A stretch of 50,984 nt of DNA from NCBI GenBank assembly GCA_009379845.1, contig WHSZ01000042.1, positions 1 through 50,984 on the forward strand, given 5' to 3'. The translations under genes and the position numbers were made by a program. This document shows positions 16,855 to 25,292 of the stretch, piece after piece. The number at the start of each line of letters is the position of its first letter. Within the stretch, counting starts at the first letter, position 1. The DNA comes from Pseudonocardiaceae bacterium. GTDB lineage: Bacteria > Actinomycetota > Actinomycetes > Mycobacteriales > Pseudonocardiaceae. The notes under the pieces were generated by a model. It saw nothing but the letters and a program-made list of their open reading frames with translations. It made no database searches and was not told where the DNA came from.

Positions 16855-17288
16855 CCCGCCACCCGTGCCGCGAACCGGTGCAACGAGAGCCGCAGGCCAC
16901 CACGGAACATCGGCCCGACGGCGAGCCAGCCTGCCCTGCCGAACATCCCGAACGGCAGCTCGAGCCGTTCCGTCCACACACATTCCGAGTCGCCGGCCGC
17001 GAGCTGGTGGACCTCGAAGACGCCGACGCCACGCACCACGTCCCCGATATGGGCCACCGCGCAGCGGGCAGGTGGCCGCCATTCGGTGATCTCCATGGTG
17101 TCGGTGACCGCGAGCGGCCCGAATCCGGTGAACGCCGCGATCCGGGAGCCCTCGCTCGCCCCGTCGCCCGCGCACACCCGCACGTCGGTGGCCAGCATCC
17201 ACTCGCCCTGGCTGGCCCAGTCGGTCAGCTCCTGCCAGGTGCGTTCGGCCGGAGCCGCCACCCGCACCCGTTCCACGAGCTCGATCAT
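16851..17288 (-). CDS. SRPBCC / polyketide-cyclase-like ligand-binding protein
   Basis: 145 residues, whole-length START/Bet v1-like fold: IELVERVRVAAPAERTWQEL at the N-terminus, then the strands GSRIAAFTGFGPLAVTDTME and TEWRPPARCAVAHIG, ending in a long C-terminal helix. Such proteins bind hydrophobic ligands; no function can be assigned. ATG 17288 overlaps the preceding stop by four bases (ATGA), and its own stop overlaps tag, so the three genes 17596-16282 form a tightly coupled unit. Confidence 0.82.
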   Translation of the reverse strand: MIELVERVRVAAPAERTWQELTDWASQGEWMLATDVRVCAGDGASEGSRIAAFTGFGPLAVTDTMEITEWRPPARCAVAHIGDVVRGVGVFEVHQLAAGDSECVWTERLELPFGMFGRAGWLAVGPMFRGGLRLSLHRFAARVAG

Positions 17289-17596
17289 CTGGCCTCCCCC
17301 TGTTCGGCCAGCCGTCCCTCGAGCTCCGCGACCCGTGCCCGCAGCTCGTCCAGCTCGGCACCGGCTCGCCGCATCACCCAGTCCACTTCGGACATCTTGT
17401 AGCCGCGCACGGCCAGCTGGAACCGCACCGCCCGCAGGTCTTCGCCGGTCACCTCGGAGGACGGCAATCTGGTCGGAGAGGCCCCGTGCGGCAGCGGCTC
17501 CAGCTCTTCCCCGCGACCGAAGATCACCGAGGCGAGCAGGAAGACCACCGCCGCCACGAGAACCATGACGACGAGGTAAATCAACGCGGTGGTCAC
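17285..17596 (-). CDS. DivIVA-domain membrane protein
   Basis: 103 residues. One N-terminal membrane helix (LIYLVVMVLVAAVVFLLASV), then a short linker and a DivIVA-type segment (LRAVRFQLAVRGYKMSEVDW) leading into a coiled coil (ELDELRARVAELEGRLAEQG). GTG 17596 is the start; no ribosome site. The arrangement equals a small mycobacterial protein encoded beside gpgS (Rv1209). DivIVA-domain proteins mark poles or septa in actinobacteria, but this short version has no proven role. It leads a coupled set with the SRPBCC protein and tag. Confidence 0.85.
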   Translation of the reverse strand: MTTALIYLVVMVLVAAVVFLLASVIFGRGEELEPLPHGASPTRLPSSEVTGEDLRAVRFQLAVRGYKMSEVDWVMRRAGAELDELRARVAELEGRLAEQGEAR

Positions 17597-17648
17597 GCGT
17601 CGATAGTGACACGAACCCGTCCCGCCGCCACGCCGGCCACCGCACCGC

Positions 17649-18578
17649 TCACCGGACCAGCACCTCGCGCATCGGCGGGCGGTCGGGCAGCTGCGCCTCC
17701 GCGACGTCCGGCAGCCACTCGCCGGCCACCTGCACGAACTGGGTGAGCCCCGCGTCGTCGACCGGTACGCCGCAACGATCAAGCGCGGTGCCGAGGATCT
17801 GCCGCGCCATCACACCGAGTTGCGCCAGCGACCGGTTCCGGTGCTTGCGTACCCCGAGGTTCACCTGGGCGAGCCCGTCCAGCCCGTGCCGGGCGTAGGC
17901 ATCGAGCAGCAACCCGATCTCAACGCCGTAGCCGGGGGCGAACGGTACCGATTCGAGGAACTCGCGCCGGCCGGCGTACTCCCCGCCGAGCGGCTGGATC
18001 AGCCCGGAAAGCTCCGGCCGGAGCGCGGCGAGCAGCGGGCGGGCGAGCAGCTCGGTGACCCGCCCACCGCCGCCGGCGAGCTCGGCGCTTTCCAGGCGCA
18101 ACGGGCGCCGGTAGAAACCCTTCACCAGCCGGGTAACGCCACCGGTGAGCAGCGGCCCGAGTAGCGCGGGCACGAACCCTGGATCCGGGTCAACCAGATC
18201 GGAGTCCAGGAACACCAGCACATCGCCGCGGGTCGCGGCGAGCGAGCGCCAGAGCACTTCTCCCTTGCCCGGCACGGGATCCAGCTCGGGCAACACGTCA
18301 CCGCGGCGCACCACCCTGGCGCCGGCCCCGGCGGCCACCCGCACGGTGTCGTCGGTCGAGCCGGAGTCCATCACCACGAGCTCGTCAACGACGGAACCGA
18401 GCAGCGGCCGCACGCTGGCGGCCACACCACCCACGGTGTGCTCCTCGTTGAGCGCGGGCAGCACCACGCTGACCGTGCCGCGTCCCTTGGCGCGCAGCAG
18501 ATCCCGCTCGGTCCACGGCGGGTCCTGCCAGGTGTGCCCTTCGAACCACGCCCGCGCGCCCGGATGCATGCCGCTCAC
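17649..18578 (-). CDS. gpgS: Glucosyl-3-phosphoglycerate synthase
   Basis: 309 residues, GT-A fold of family GT81. VSVVLPALNEEHTVGGVAA binds the nucleotide, VVDELVVMDSGSTDDT and VLVFLDSDLVDPDPGF carry the DXD metal site, and LIQPLGGEYAGRREFLESVP with GYGVEIGLLLDAYARHG form the acceptor side. It makes glucosyl-3-phosphoglycerate from NDP-glucose, the first step toward methylglucose lipopolysaccharides or glucosylglycerate. GTG 18578 overlaps the LOG stop by four bases. The 48-bp palindrome at 18579-18626 begins one base before this start codon, so a hairpin in the mRNA would sit just upstream of it and could affect translation. Confidence 0.93.
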   Translation of the reverse strand: MSGMHPGARAWFEGHTWQDPPWTERDLLRAKGRGTVSVVLPALNEEHTVGGVAASVRPLLGSVVDELVVMDSGSTDDTVRVAAGAGARVVRRGDVLPELDPVPGKGEVLWRSLAATRGDVLVFLDSDLVDPDPGFVPALLGPLLTGGVTRLVKGFYRRPLRLESAELAGGGGRVTELLARPLLAALRPELSGLIQPLGGEYAGRREFLESVPFAPGYGVEIGLLLDAYARHGLDGLAQVNLGVRKHRNRSLAQLGVMARQILGTALDRCGVPVDDAGLTQFVQVAGEWLPDVAEAQLPDRPPMREVLVR

Positions 18579-19138
18579 GCTCGTGAGTCTTTTTGGGTGC
18601 TATAACCCCGAAAAAGACTCACGAGCAACGTCCAGGGGTCCGAGTCGAATCGGAGCATGTCCCGGTACTCGGCGCGCAGGAAGCCCTCCTCGACCATGTG
18701 CTCGATCATCCGGCGCAGCGGCTGGTAGTAGCCGCCCTCGTCGACAAGCCCGATCGGCTTGTCGTGCAACCCGAGCTGCGCCCAGGTCCACATCTCGAAG
18801 AACTCCTCGAGGGTGCCCGCGCCGCCGGGGAGCACCACGAACGCGTGCGCCAGCTCGGCCATCTTCGCCTTGCGCTCGTGCATGTCCGCCACCACGTGCA
18901 GCTCGGAGAGCCCGGTGTGCGCGACCTCCCTGTCCACGAGGCCCTGCGGGATCACGCCGATCACCTCGCCACCGGCATCCAGTGCGGCGTCCGCGATCGC
19001 GCCCATCGTGCCCACCATGGCGCCGCCGTACACGAGCGGATGACCGCGCTCGGCGAGCGCCCTGCCGAGCGAGCGCGCCGCTTCCGCGTAGCGCTGCCCC
19101 CGGCCCATTTGCGATCCACAGTAGACGGTTATACGCAT
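18575..19138 (-). CDS. LOG-family protein (cytokinin riboside 5'-monophosphate phosphoribohydrolase type), tail encoded by a palindromic repeat
   Basis: 187 residues from ATG 19138 (MRITVYCGSQMGRGQRYAEA). Family motifs are VYGGAMVGTMGAIADAAL and the catalytic PGGAGTLEEFFE. LOG enzymes release the base from a nucleoside monophosphate; the mycobacterial homologue Rv1205 makes cytokinins. The core ends at about DSDPWTL. The last 16 residues (LVSLFRGYSTQKDSRA) are read from the 46-bp palindromic element at 18580-18625, so the natural end has been replaced or lengthened by it. The start lies four bases after the stop of the second LOG gene and the stop overlaps gpgS. Confidence 0.9.
   Translation of the reverse strand: MRITVYCGSQMGRGQRYAEAARSLGRALAERGHPLVYGGAMVGTMGAIADAALDAGGEVIGVIPQGLVDREVAHTGLSELHVVADMHERKAKMAELAHAFVVLPGGAGTLEEFFEMWTWAQLGLHDKPIGLVDEGGYYQPLRRMIEHMVEEGFLRAEYRDMLRFDSDPWTLLVSLFRGYSTQKDSRA
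18579..18626. repeat. Palindromic element, copy 1 (46-bp core, 48 bp with flanking pair)
   Basis: CTCGTGAGTCTTTTT (18580-18594) pairs perfectly with AAAAAGACTCACGAG (18611-18625); one more G-C pair extends it to 18579-18626. The 16-base middle contains GGGT and ACCC, which can form a short inner stem. On the minus strand it is translated in full as the end of the LOG protein. Reversed, it matches copy 2 (26026-26071) at 44 of 46 bases. Confidence 0.9.
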
Positions 19139-19142
19139 CGCT

Positions 19143-19922
19143 TCAGTGGGCGTCTTCCCACGCGCGGTAGGCATTGCGCACCACCCGTACCGCGTCGTCC
19201 ACGTCGTCGGTCAGGTGCAGCAGGCGGATGTCGCTCTCGCTGATTTTCCCCTCCCCGCACACGGTGTCCTGGATCCAGTTGTACAGGCCCTGCCAGTAAG
19301 ACCGTCCGAAAAGGACTACGGGGAACTTGGTGACCTTCTTGGTTTGCACCAGGGTGAGCGCTTCGAACAGCTCGTCAAGCGTGCCGAACCCGCCCGGCAG
19401 GCAGATGAACGCCTGCGCGTACTTCACGAACATCGTCTTGCGGGTGAAGAAGTAGCGGAAGTTCACCCCGAGATCGACCCACGGGTTGAGGCCCTGCTCG
19501 AAGGGCAGCTCGATACCCAGCCCGATGGAAAGCCCGCCGGCCTCGGATGCGCCGCGGTTCACCGCTTCCATCGCCCCCGGCCCGCCACCGGTGATCGCGG
19601 CGAAGCCCTCGTCGGCGAGTGCGGCGCCGATCTTGCGCCCGAGCTCGTATTCCGGATGGTCCCGGCCGGTACGCGCCGAGCCGAACACGGTCACCGCGCG
19701 CGGCACCTCGGCGAGCGCGCCGAATCCCTCCACGAACTCCGCCTGGATGCGCAGCACCCGCCACGGATCGGTGTGCACCCAGTCGGTCGGTCCCCGCGCG
19801 TCCAGCAGCCGCTGGTCGGTGGTGGTCGGCTCCACGAGGCGGGAGCGGCGCAGCACGACCGGTCCACGCTGCCGTTCCCTCGGGTGCTCGGAGTCTTCGC
19901 CGTTCACTGAAGATGTGCTCAC
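19143..19922 (-). CDS. Second LOG-family protein (TIGR00730 type)
   Basis: 259 residues. A ~70-residue N-terminal extension (charged, then DWVHTDPWRVLRIQAEFVEG) precedes the LOG fold: AVTVFGSARTGRDHPEYELG, FAAITGGGPGAMEAVNRGA, and the catalytic LPGGFGTLDELFEALTLVQT. The FRYFFTRKTMFVKYAQAFI stretch is typical of this longer subgroup. GTG 19922 is the best start, with GAGG three bases upstream. The two LOG genes are only 37% alike by eye outside motifs and are not a recent duplication. Substrate may be a nucleotide other than AMP; unknown. Confidence 0.88.
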   Translation of the reverse strand: MSTSSVNGEDSEHPRERQRGPVVLRRSRLVEPTTTDQRLLDARGPTDWVHTDPWRVLRIQAEFVEGFGALAEVPRAVTVFGSARTGRDHPEYELGRKIGAALADEGFAAITGGGPGAMEAVNRGASEAGGLSIGLGIELPFEQGLNPWVDLGVNFRYFFTRKTMFVKYAQAFICLPGGFGTLDELFEALTLVQTKKVTKFPVVLFGRSYWQGLYNWIQDTVCGEGKISESDIRLLHLTDDVDDAVRVVRNAYRAWEDAH

Positions 19923-19971
19923 CGGCCTCAGCGTAATCGTCCAAACCGAGCCGGATCGGCACAGGCGTTTT

Positions 19972-21045
19972 TCACCGCTCGAGAAAGGCTCGTAGCACCT
20001 CGGCGACGTGCCGGATCTCGGCGGCGGCCACGTTCTCCTCCTTGGCGTGCGCGAGCGTCGGATCGCCGGGGCCGAAGTTCACAGCTGGCATCCCGCGCGC
20101 CGCGAACCGGGACACGTCGGTCCAGCCGAGCTTCGCGACCGGCGGCGCACCGCAAGCCCTGACGAGCTCGGCGGCCGCGGGCGCGCCCAGCCCGGGCAGC
20201 GCCCCGGCAGCGCGATCCACAACGGACAGCTCGAAGCCGTCGAACAGCTCACGCAGCAGCGCCTCGGCCTGCTCGAGCGAGCGATCGGGCGCGAACCGGT
20301 AGTTGACGGTCAACACCGCCTCGTCCGGCACCACGTTGCCGGCAACCCCGCCGGACACCCGCACCGCCTGCAAGCCCTCGCGGTACGTGCACCCGTCGAT
20401 GTCCACCACCCGCGGCGTGTAGTCGGCCAGCCGCCGCAGCGGCCCGGCGAGCGCGTGGATCGCGTTGCTGCCCATCCACGCCCGCGCGGTGTGCGCGCGG
20501 GCGCCCTCGGCCCGCAGCTCCACCCGCATGGTGCCCTGGCAGCCTGCCTCGATCACCGCGTTGGACGGCTCGCCGACCACCGCGAGGTCGCCGTCCAGCC
20601 AGCCGGCCAGCTCGCGCTCGATCCGGCCGAGACCGTTGCGCGCCGCCTCCACCTCCTCGCAGTCGTAGAACACGAAGGTCAGGTCGTGCCGCGGTTCCGG
20701 CATCCCGGCCGCCAGGTGCAGCAGCACCGCGACGCCGCCCTTCATGTCCACCGTGCCGCAGCCGTGCAGCCGCTGCTGCTCGCCGGTACCGGTTCGCCGG
20801 ACCGGAAGGTTTTCGTTGATCGGCACGGTGTCCAGGTGTCCCGCGAACACCACCCGCGAGCCGCGACCGAGGTGGGTACGGGCGAGTACCGCGTTGCCGG
20901 AGCGGGTCAGCTCGAGGTGCGGCGCCTGCTCGCGCAGCGCCTGCCACACGGCATCGGACAGCTCGGCCTCCTCGCCGGACACGCTGGGGATGTCAACCAG
21001 CGCGGCGGTCAGGTCGGCCGGCTCGGCGGTGAGATCCAGAGTCAC
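19972..21045 (-). CDS. dapE: Succinyl-diaminopimelate desuccinylase
   Basis: 357 residues, M20 metallopeptidase family. [17 protein letters not shown] gives the first metal His and Asp, [18 protein letters not shown] the bridging Asp, and [14 protein letters not shown] the catalytic and metal glutamates. The lid domain covers about residues 170-280. It hydrolyses N-succinyl-LL-diaminopimelate to LL-diaminopimelate and succinate in lysine and peptidoglycan precursor synthesis. Start GTG 21045. It is divergent from dapD, which makes an earlier intermediate of the same route; dapC, the enzyme between, is at 23735-24835. Confidence 0.94.
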   Translation of the reverse strand: MTLDLTAEPADLTAALVDIPSVSGEEAELSDAVWQALREQAPHLELTRSGNAVLARTHLGRGSRVVFAGHLDTVPINENLPVRRTGTGEQQRLHGCGTVDMKGGVAVLLHLAAGMPEPRHDLTFVFYDCEEVEAARNGLGRIERELAGWLDGDLAVVGEPSNAVIEAGCQGTMRVELRAEGARAHTARAWMGSNAIHALAGPLRRLADYTPRVVDIDGCTYREGLQAVRVSGGVAGNVVPDEAVLTVNYRFAPDRSLEQAEALLRELFDGFELSVVDRAAGALPGLGAPAAAELVRACGAPPVAKLGWTDVSRFAARGMPAVNFGPGDPTLAHAKEENVAAAEIRHVAEVLRAFLER

Positions 21046-21151
21046 GCCTGGTCACGCTACGTCCCGCCGCTCGAAGCCCCGCCCGCGGGCCCACCACGTC
21101 GGCTCCCGCACGTGAGGAACCCCGTTCCGCGCGGCCAGGCGACCCGCCAGC

Positions 21152-21157
21152 TACCGT
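21152..21157 (+). promoter_or_regulatory. -10 box of dapD
   Basis: TACCGT, a TANNNT box, is followed by exactly six bases and then GTG 21164. That puts the expected transcription start on the start codon, so dapD is probably read from a leaderless mRNA. No ribosome site is visible. Confidence 0.5.
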
Positions 21158-21163
21158 GGCGCC

Positions 21164-22168
21164 GTGACCAGCACAGCGCAGCACCCAGACCCGGAAACGA
21201 CCGGCGCGTACGGCGTCGGCTTGGCCACCGTGACCGCGGACGGCACCGTCCTGGACACCTGGTTCCCCCATCCGAAGCTGACCGAACCGAAGCCGGGCGA
21301 ACCGGCGGGTTCCGGCAGCACCCGGCTGACCGAGCGGGAAACCACCGACGCGCTCGGCCACGCCGCGGCCGAGCTGCTCGGCGAGGACACCGACCGGGGT
21401 GTCCAGGTGGTCGCGGTTCGCACCGGGATTCGCACGCTCGCCGACGCACCGGTGGACGCGCACGACGTGTACCTGCGGCTGCACCTGCTGTCCACCCGGC
21501 TGGTGGCACCGCACGGGCAGAACATGGACGGGGTCTTCGGCCTACTGTCCAATGTGGTCTGGACGAATCACGGGCCGTGTCCCGTTGAGGGCTTCGAGGC
21601 GACCAGGCTGCGGCTGCGCGCCCGTGGTCCGGTCGCCGTGTACGGCGTGGACAAGTTCCCGCGCATGGTGGATTACGTGGTGCCGAGCGGGGTCCGAATC
21701 GCGGACGCGGACCGGGTGCGGATGGGCGCCCATCTGGCCAGCGGCACCACGGTGATGCACGAGGGCTTCGTGAACTTCAACGCCGGCACGCTCGGCGCCT
21801 CGATGGTGGAGGGACGGATCTCCGCTGGCGTGGTCGTCGGGGACGGGTCGGACATCGGCGGCGGAGCGTCGGTGATGGGCACGCTGTCCGGCGGCGGCAA
21901 GGAGATCATCTCCATCGGCGAGCGCTGCCTTGTCGGCGCGAACGCCGGTATCGGCATCTCGCTCGGCGACGACAGCGTCGTCGAGGCCGGGCTGTACGTG
22001 ACGGCCGGCACCAAGGTCACCGTGGAGGGCAAGGCGGTGAAGGCCCGCGACCTGTCCGGTGTGAGCGGTGTGCTGTTCCGCCGCAACTCCGCGACCGGGA
22101 TCGTGGAAATGGTGGCACGCAGCGGATCCGGCGTGCGGTTGAACGAAGTGCTGCACGCCAACGACTGA
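21164..22168 (+). CDS. dapD: 2,3,4,5-tetrahydropyridine-2,6-dicarboxylate N-succinyltransferase
   Basis: 334 residues, the long actinobacterial DapD type. The left-handed beta-helix is visible from about residue 175 in hexapeptide-like turns ([60 protein letters not shown]). It transfers succinyl from succinyl-CoA to tetrahydrodipicolinate. The N-terminal domain ([20 protein letters not shown]) is the actinobacterial version. Start GTG 21164 with a -10 box six bases upstream. Divergent from dapE across 118 bp; followed after 33 bp by the CHAD gene with its own probable promoter. Confidence 0.95.
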   Translation: MTSTAQHPDPETTGAYGVGLATVTADGTVLDTWFPHPKLTEPKPGEPAGSGSTRLTERETTDALGHAAAELLGEDTDRGVQVVAVRTGIRTLADAPVDAHDVYLRLHLLSTRLVAPHGQNMDGVFGLLSNVVWTNHGPCPVEGFEATRLRLRARGPVAVYGVDKFPRMVDYVVPSGVRIADADRVRMGAHLASGTTVMHEGFVNFNAGTLGASMVEGRISAGVVVGDGSDIGGGASVMGTLSGGGKEIISIGERCLVGANAGIGISLGDDSVVEAGLYVTAGTKVTVEGKAVKARDLSGVSGVLFRRNSATGIVEMVARSGSGVRLNEVLHAND

Positions 22169-22188
22169 GGCATGAACGCGGGTTGAAC

Positions 22189-22194
22189 TATCAT
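22189..22194 (+). promoter_or_regulatory. -10 box of the CHAD gene
   Basis: TATCAT, a TANNNT box, lies seven bases before ATG 22202 and 20 bases after the dapD stop. There is no ribosome site, so a leaderless transcript separate from dapD is likely. Confidence 0.45.
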
Positions 22195-22201
22195 CGACTG
22201 A

Positions 22202-23161
22202 ATGAACGCCCCCGCACCGGCGACGAACCGCGCGTTGCCGACCACAGCCGCCCAGCTGGGCCTCGGCATCGAGCCGTTGGTTGCCAGGAAGAACGACCCG
22301 CTCGTCACGCACCTGCGCGCCGCGATCGACGGCCAGCTGCGGGTGATTATCGAACGCCAACAGGGCCTGCGGTCCGTGGACGAACCGGAAGACGTGCACC
22401 AGCTGCGGGTGGCCGTCCGGCGGCTACGGGCCATCCTGCGCGAGGAGGGCGCGGTGCTCGGCGAGGTGGCGAGCAGCCTGCGCGACGAGCTCAAGTGGCT
22501 GGCGACGGCGTTCGGTGAGGTGCGCGACCTCGACGTGCTGATCGAAGGGCTGACCAACGACGCCGCGGCATTGCCGGAACCGGACAGGGAGGCGTTCGAC
22601 GCGGTACTCGCCGCGTTCGCGGCCAGGCGGTCCGAGGCCCGGAAGGTCGCGATGCGGACGTTGCGCACCGCCCGCTACCGCAAGCTCCTGCAGGCACTCG
22701 CGGACACCTTGCAGATCACCGGGCACACCGGCGACGGGGCGCCGGAACGTAGTGCGGCGCCAGGCGAGCTCATCCGCAAGCCGTACCGGAAGCTGCGCAA
22801 GGACATCGCGAAGATCGGTGAGGTACCGACCGACGACGAGCTGCACGACCTGCGCATTCGCGGGAAACGGTTGCGCTACTCCGCGGAGTTCTGCCGGCCA
22901 CGTAACGGGAAGCAGGCCAAGCGCACCCAGAAATTGATCAAGGCGACCAAGCGGATGCAGACGGTTCTCGGCGACCACAACGACTCGGTCGTCGCCGAAC
23001 AGCGGCTACGGCACCTGCTCGCCGAGGAGCAACTGGACACGCCCGCGATGCTCGCCGCGGGCCGGTTGATCGAGCGGCACGCGGAGCAGCGGGCACGGCA
23101 CCGCGTGCAGTGGCGCCGCGAATGGGCCAACGTCGACAAGCGCGCCCGCGCCCTGCTTTAG
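22202..23161 (+). CDS. CHAD-domain protein
   Basis: 319 residues, almost entirely helical, with two CHAD repeats. Each carries the conserved histidine/arginine helix: DVHQLRVAVRRLRAILR near residue 62 and ELHDLRIRGKRLRYSAEFCR near residue 215. The strings of basic residues line a pore-like groove; CHAD domains bind inorganic polyphosphate and are found on polyphosphate granules. No CYTH triphosphatase domain is fused here. The protein is therefore a polyphosphate-binding candidate, function otherwise unknown. It follows dapD but seems to have its own promoter, and converges on the inhibitor gene with a 29-bp gap. Confidence 0.88.
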   Translation: MNAPAPATNRALPTTAAQLGLGIEPLVARKNDPLVTHLRAAIDGQLRVIIERQQGLRSVDEPEDVHQLRVAVRRLRAILREEGAVLGEVASSLRDELKWLATAFGEVRDLDVLIEGLTNDAAALPEPDREAFDAVLAAFAARRSEARKVAMRTLRTARYRKLLQALADTLQITGHTGDGAPERSAAPGELIRKPYRKLRKDIAKIGEVPTDDELHDLRIRGKRLRYSAEFCRPRNGKQAKRTQKLIKATKRMQTVLGDHNDSVVAEQRLRHLLAEEQLDTPAMLAAGRLIERHAEQRARHRVQWRREWANVDKRARALL

Positions 23162-23190
23162 GGCGGCGCTTCAGGCGATCTCCGCCGCGG

Positions 23191-23604
23191 TCAGAAGTCG
23201 AAGACCTCGTTGCTCTTCGCGCTCGCCTGGCAGGAGTTGCTGTAGGTCTCACGGAAGTGCACCCGGTCGCCCTGCCATTTGCCCCTGGCCACCACGGTGA
23301 CCGGCGCGTACTCCATGGTGCACATCATCTGAGCGTCCGGGAGCCGGCTGAAGTCGCCGTCCACCTCGGCCAACCGCTCGCAGGCCTGCCCGTATTCCGG
23401 ATGCGTACCGCCTGCCGGCTCGCACTCCAGTTCGACCTGGCCCTCCACCGGCCCGATCTCGATCTCTCCTCGATACTTCTTCAGCGTGATCTCCGAAGCC
23501 GGGTGCGCCCCCTCGGACTTCGAGGCCGCCGCCTCGCCGGCTACGCCGGGAAGCAGCACGGCGGCCGCGACGATCGCGGCCAGGGAAAACATCGCTCGTC
23601 GCAC
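23191..23604 (-). CDS. Secreted subtilisin-inhibitor-like (SSI family) protein
   Basis: 137 residues with an N-terminal signal peptide (MFSLAAIVAAAVLLPGVAG, cleavage near EAAAS). The mature part ends as Streptomyces subtilisin inhibitor does: MMCTMEYAPVTVVARGKWQG, then ETYSNSCQASA and the final VFDF. Four cysteines sit at the positions of the two SSI disulfides. By alignment from memory, the reactive bond falls after Met in CTM-EY (P1 Met, P1' Glu; SSI has Met-Val). Start GTG 23604 has AGGGAG five bases upstream; the frame is open much further up but without family similarity. It would inhibit extracellular serine proteases. Monocistronic. Confidence 0.85.
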   Translation of the reverse strand: MRRAMFSLAAIVAAAVLLPGVAGEAAASKSEGAHPASEITLKKYRGEIEIGPVEGQVELECEPAGGTHPEYGQACERLAEVDGDFSRLPDAQMMCTMEYAPVTVVARGKWQGDRVHFRETYSNSCQASAKSNEVFDF

Positions 23605-23734
23605 TTGGACTCCCTGGACTAGCTCAGCTCGGGTCCACACGTCTAGTGATGTTGCTGAGCCGGCGCGGCCATGTACAGCCACCACGAACAGGTTCACCCC
23701 AGTCAGCGAAACCCGATTCAGCGACCTCTCGTGG

Positions 23735-24835
23735 TCAACGCCGCAATCGGTGCGCGGCGGCGGCCACCCGCTCGTCACTGGCGGTGAGCGCGACCCGGAC
23801 GTGCCGCGTGCCGCCCGGGCCGTAGAAGGTGCCGGGCGCGACGAGGACGCCGCGCTCGGCCAGCCAGGCCACGTCGGCCCAGGCATCCTGATCGCGAGTG
23901 GCCCAGAGGTACAGGCCTGCCTCGGAGTGATCCACCCGGAAACCGGCCGCGAGCAGGGCCTCGCGCAGCACCTCGCGCCGCGCGGCGTAGCGCTTGCGCT
24001 GCTTGGCCAACGACGCATCGTCGGCGAGTGCGACGGTCATCGCCTCTTGCACCGGTCGCGGCACCATCATGCCGGCGTGCTTGCGCACCGCGAGCAGCTT
24101 CGCGACCAGCGACGGGTCTCCCGTGACGAAACCGGCCCGGTAGCTGGCTAGGTTGGCCGATTTGGAAAGCGAGTGCACGGCGAGCAGGCCGTCCAGCCGG
24201 CCGCCGTGCACCGACGGGTGCAGCACGGACACCGGCTCGGCGTCCCACCCGAGCGCCAGGTAGCACTCGTCGGAGACCACGATGGCCCCGCGCTCCCGTG
24301 CCCAGTCCACTACCTTGCGCAGGTGTTCCACCGGCAGCACCCGGCCGGTGGGGTTGGACGGCGAGTTCAGCCACACGATCGCCGTCCGGCGCGGGCCGAC
24401 CGATGTCAACCCGTCGGAGCGCACCACCTCGGCCCCTGCCAACCGGGCACCGACCTCATAGGTGGGGTACGCGAGTTCCGGGATCACCACGAGATCGCCC
24501 GTACCCGCCCCGAGCAGCGTTGGCAGCCACGCGACCAGCTCCTTGGAGCCGATGGTGGGCAGCACCGCGTCCTGCGGCACGCCGGTTATCTCGTGCCGGC
24601 GCCGCAACGCGTCGACCGCCGCGGCTCGCAACGTCGCCGTGCCGTGCGTGGTGGGGTATCCGGGCAGCTCGGCAACGGAGGCCAAGGCCCGCTGAATCGG
24701 TTCGGGAACGGGGTCGACCGGAGTGCCGACGGACAGATCGACTATCCCGTCGGGGTGTGCACGAGCGGTTTCGGTGGCTTCGCTCAGCGAATCCCACGGG
24801 AAGCCCGGCAACCGCCCGTGCCGTCCATCGGTCAC
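23735..24835 (-). CDS. dapC: Succinyldiaminopimelate aminotransferase
   Basis: 366 residues, class I PLP aminotransferase. The cofactor lysine is in [36 protein letters not shown] and [14 protein letters not shown] hold the usual Asn and Asp/Tyr cofactor contacts; the C-terminal arginine is in [11 protein letters not shown]. By position next to fdxC (as Rv1177-Rv1178 in M. tuberculosis) it is DapC, converting N-succinyl-2-amino-6-ketopimelate. GTG 24835 overlaps the fdxC stop by four bases (GTGA), so the two are cotranslated. Substrate is inferred from context and family, not from a unique motif. Confidence 0.9.
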   Translation of the reverse strand: MTDGRHGRLPGFPWDSLSEATETARAHPDGIVDLSVGTPVDPVPEPIQRALASVAELPGYPTTHGTATLRAAAVDALRRRHEITGVPQDAVLPTIGSKELVAWLPTLLGAGTGDLVVIPELAYPTYEVGARLAGAEVVRSDGLTSVGPRRTAIVWLNSPSNPTGRVLPVEHLRKVVDWARERGAIVVSDECYLALGWDAEPVSVLHPSVHGGRLDGLLAVHSLSKSANLASYRAGFVTGDPSLVAKLLAVRKHAGMMVPRPVQEAMTVALADDASLAKQRKRYAARREVLREALLAAGFRVDHSEAGLYLWATRDQDAWADVAWLAERGVLVAPGTFYGPGGTRHVRVALTASDERVAAAAHRLRR

Positions 24836-25152
24836 TCTCCCTGCGGCGGAAGGTCCTTGATCCATTGTGGATCGTCCGCGACCTTGCCCACTTTGGAAGC
24901 GCCGCCAGGCGAGCCCAGTTTGTCGAAGTAGTCAACGTTCGCCTGGGTGTAAGCGCTCCATTGATCCGGGACGTCGTCCTCGTAGTAGATCGCTTCCACC
25001 GGGCACACCGGCTCGCAGGCACCACAGTCCACGCATTCATCGGGGTGGATGTAGAGCATCCGCTCACCCTCATAAATGCAGTCGACCGGGCACTCGTCAA
25101 TACATCCCTTGTCGAGTACGTCGACACAGGGCTCGGCGATCACGTAGGTCAC
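24832..25152 (-). CDS. fdxC: Seven-iron ferredoxin FdxC
   Basis: 106 residues. Cysteine groups are [18 protein letters not shown] and [16 protein letters not shown], giving one [3Fe-4S] and one [4Fe-4S] cluster in the bacterial 7Fe type; the C-terminal ~50 residues ([18 protein letters not shown]) are the usual actinobacterial extension. GTG 25152 has GAGGAG ten bases upstream. It is the first gene of a pair with dapC. It carries electrons for unnamed redox partners in the cytoplasm. Confidence 0.95.
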   Translation of the reverse strand: MTYVIAEPCVDVLDKGCIDECPVDCIYEGERMLYIHPDECVDCGACEPVCPVEAIYYEDDVPDQWSAYTQANVDYFDKLGSPGGASKVGKVADDPQWIKDLPPQGE

Positions 25153-25292
25153 TGCGCTTTCGCTCCTCACTTCGTCTTACCGCATACGCGAGGATACGCG
25201 GCGAACGGCAGTATCCCTTGCCCAGGCCGCCCTTACTCCACGGACCCGACGTACCTCACACCTGAATTGCCAAACCAGGCAGGATGTAGGTA

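Noticed and set aside
20008..21588. A 526-codon plus-strand frame across dapE and into dapD
   Set aside because: Arginine/histidine/glycine-rich shadow of dapE and dapD with no domain.
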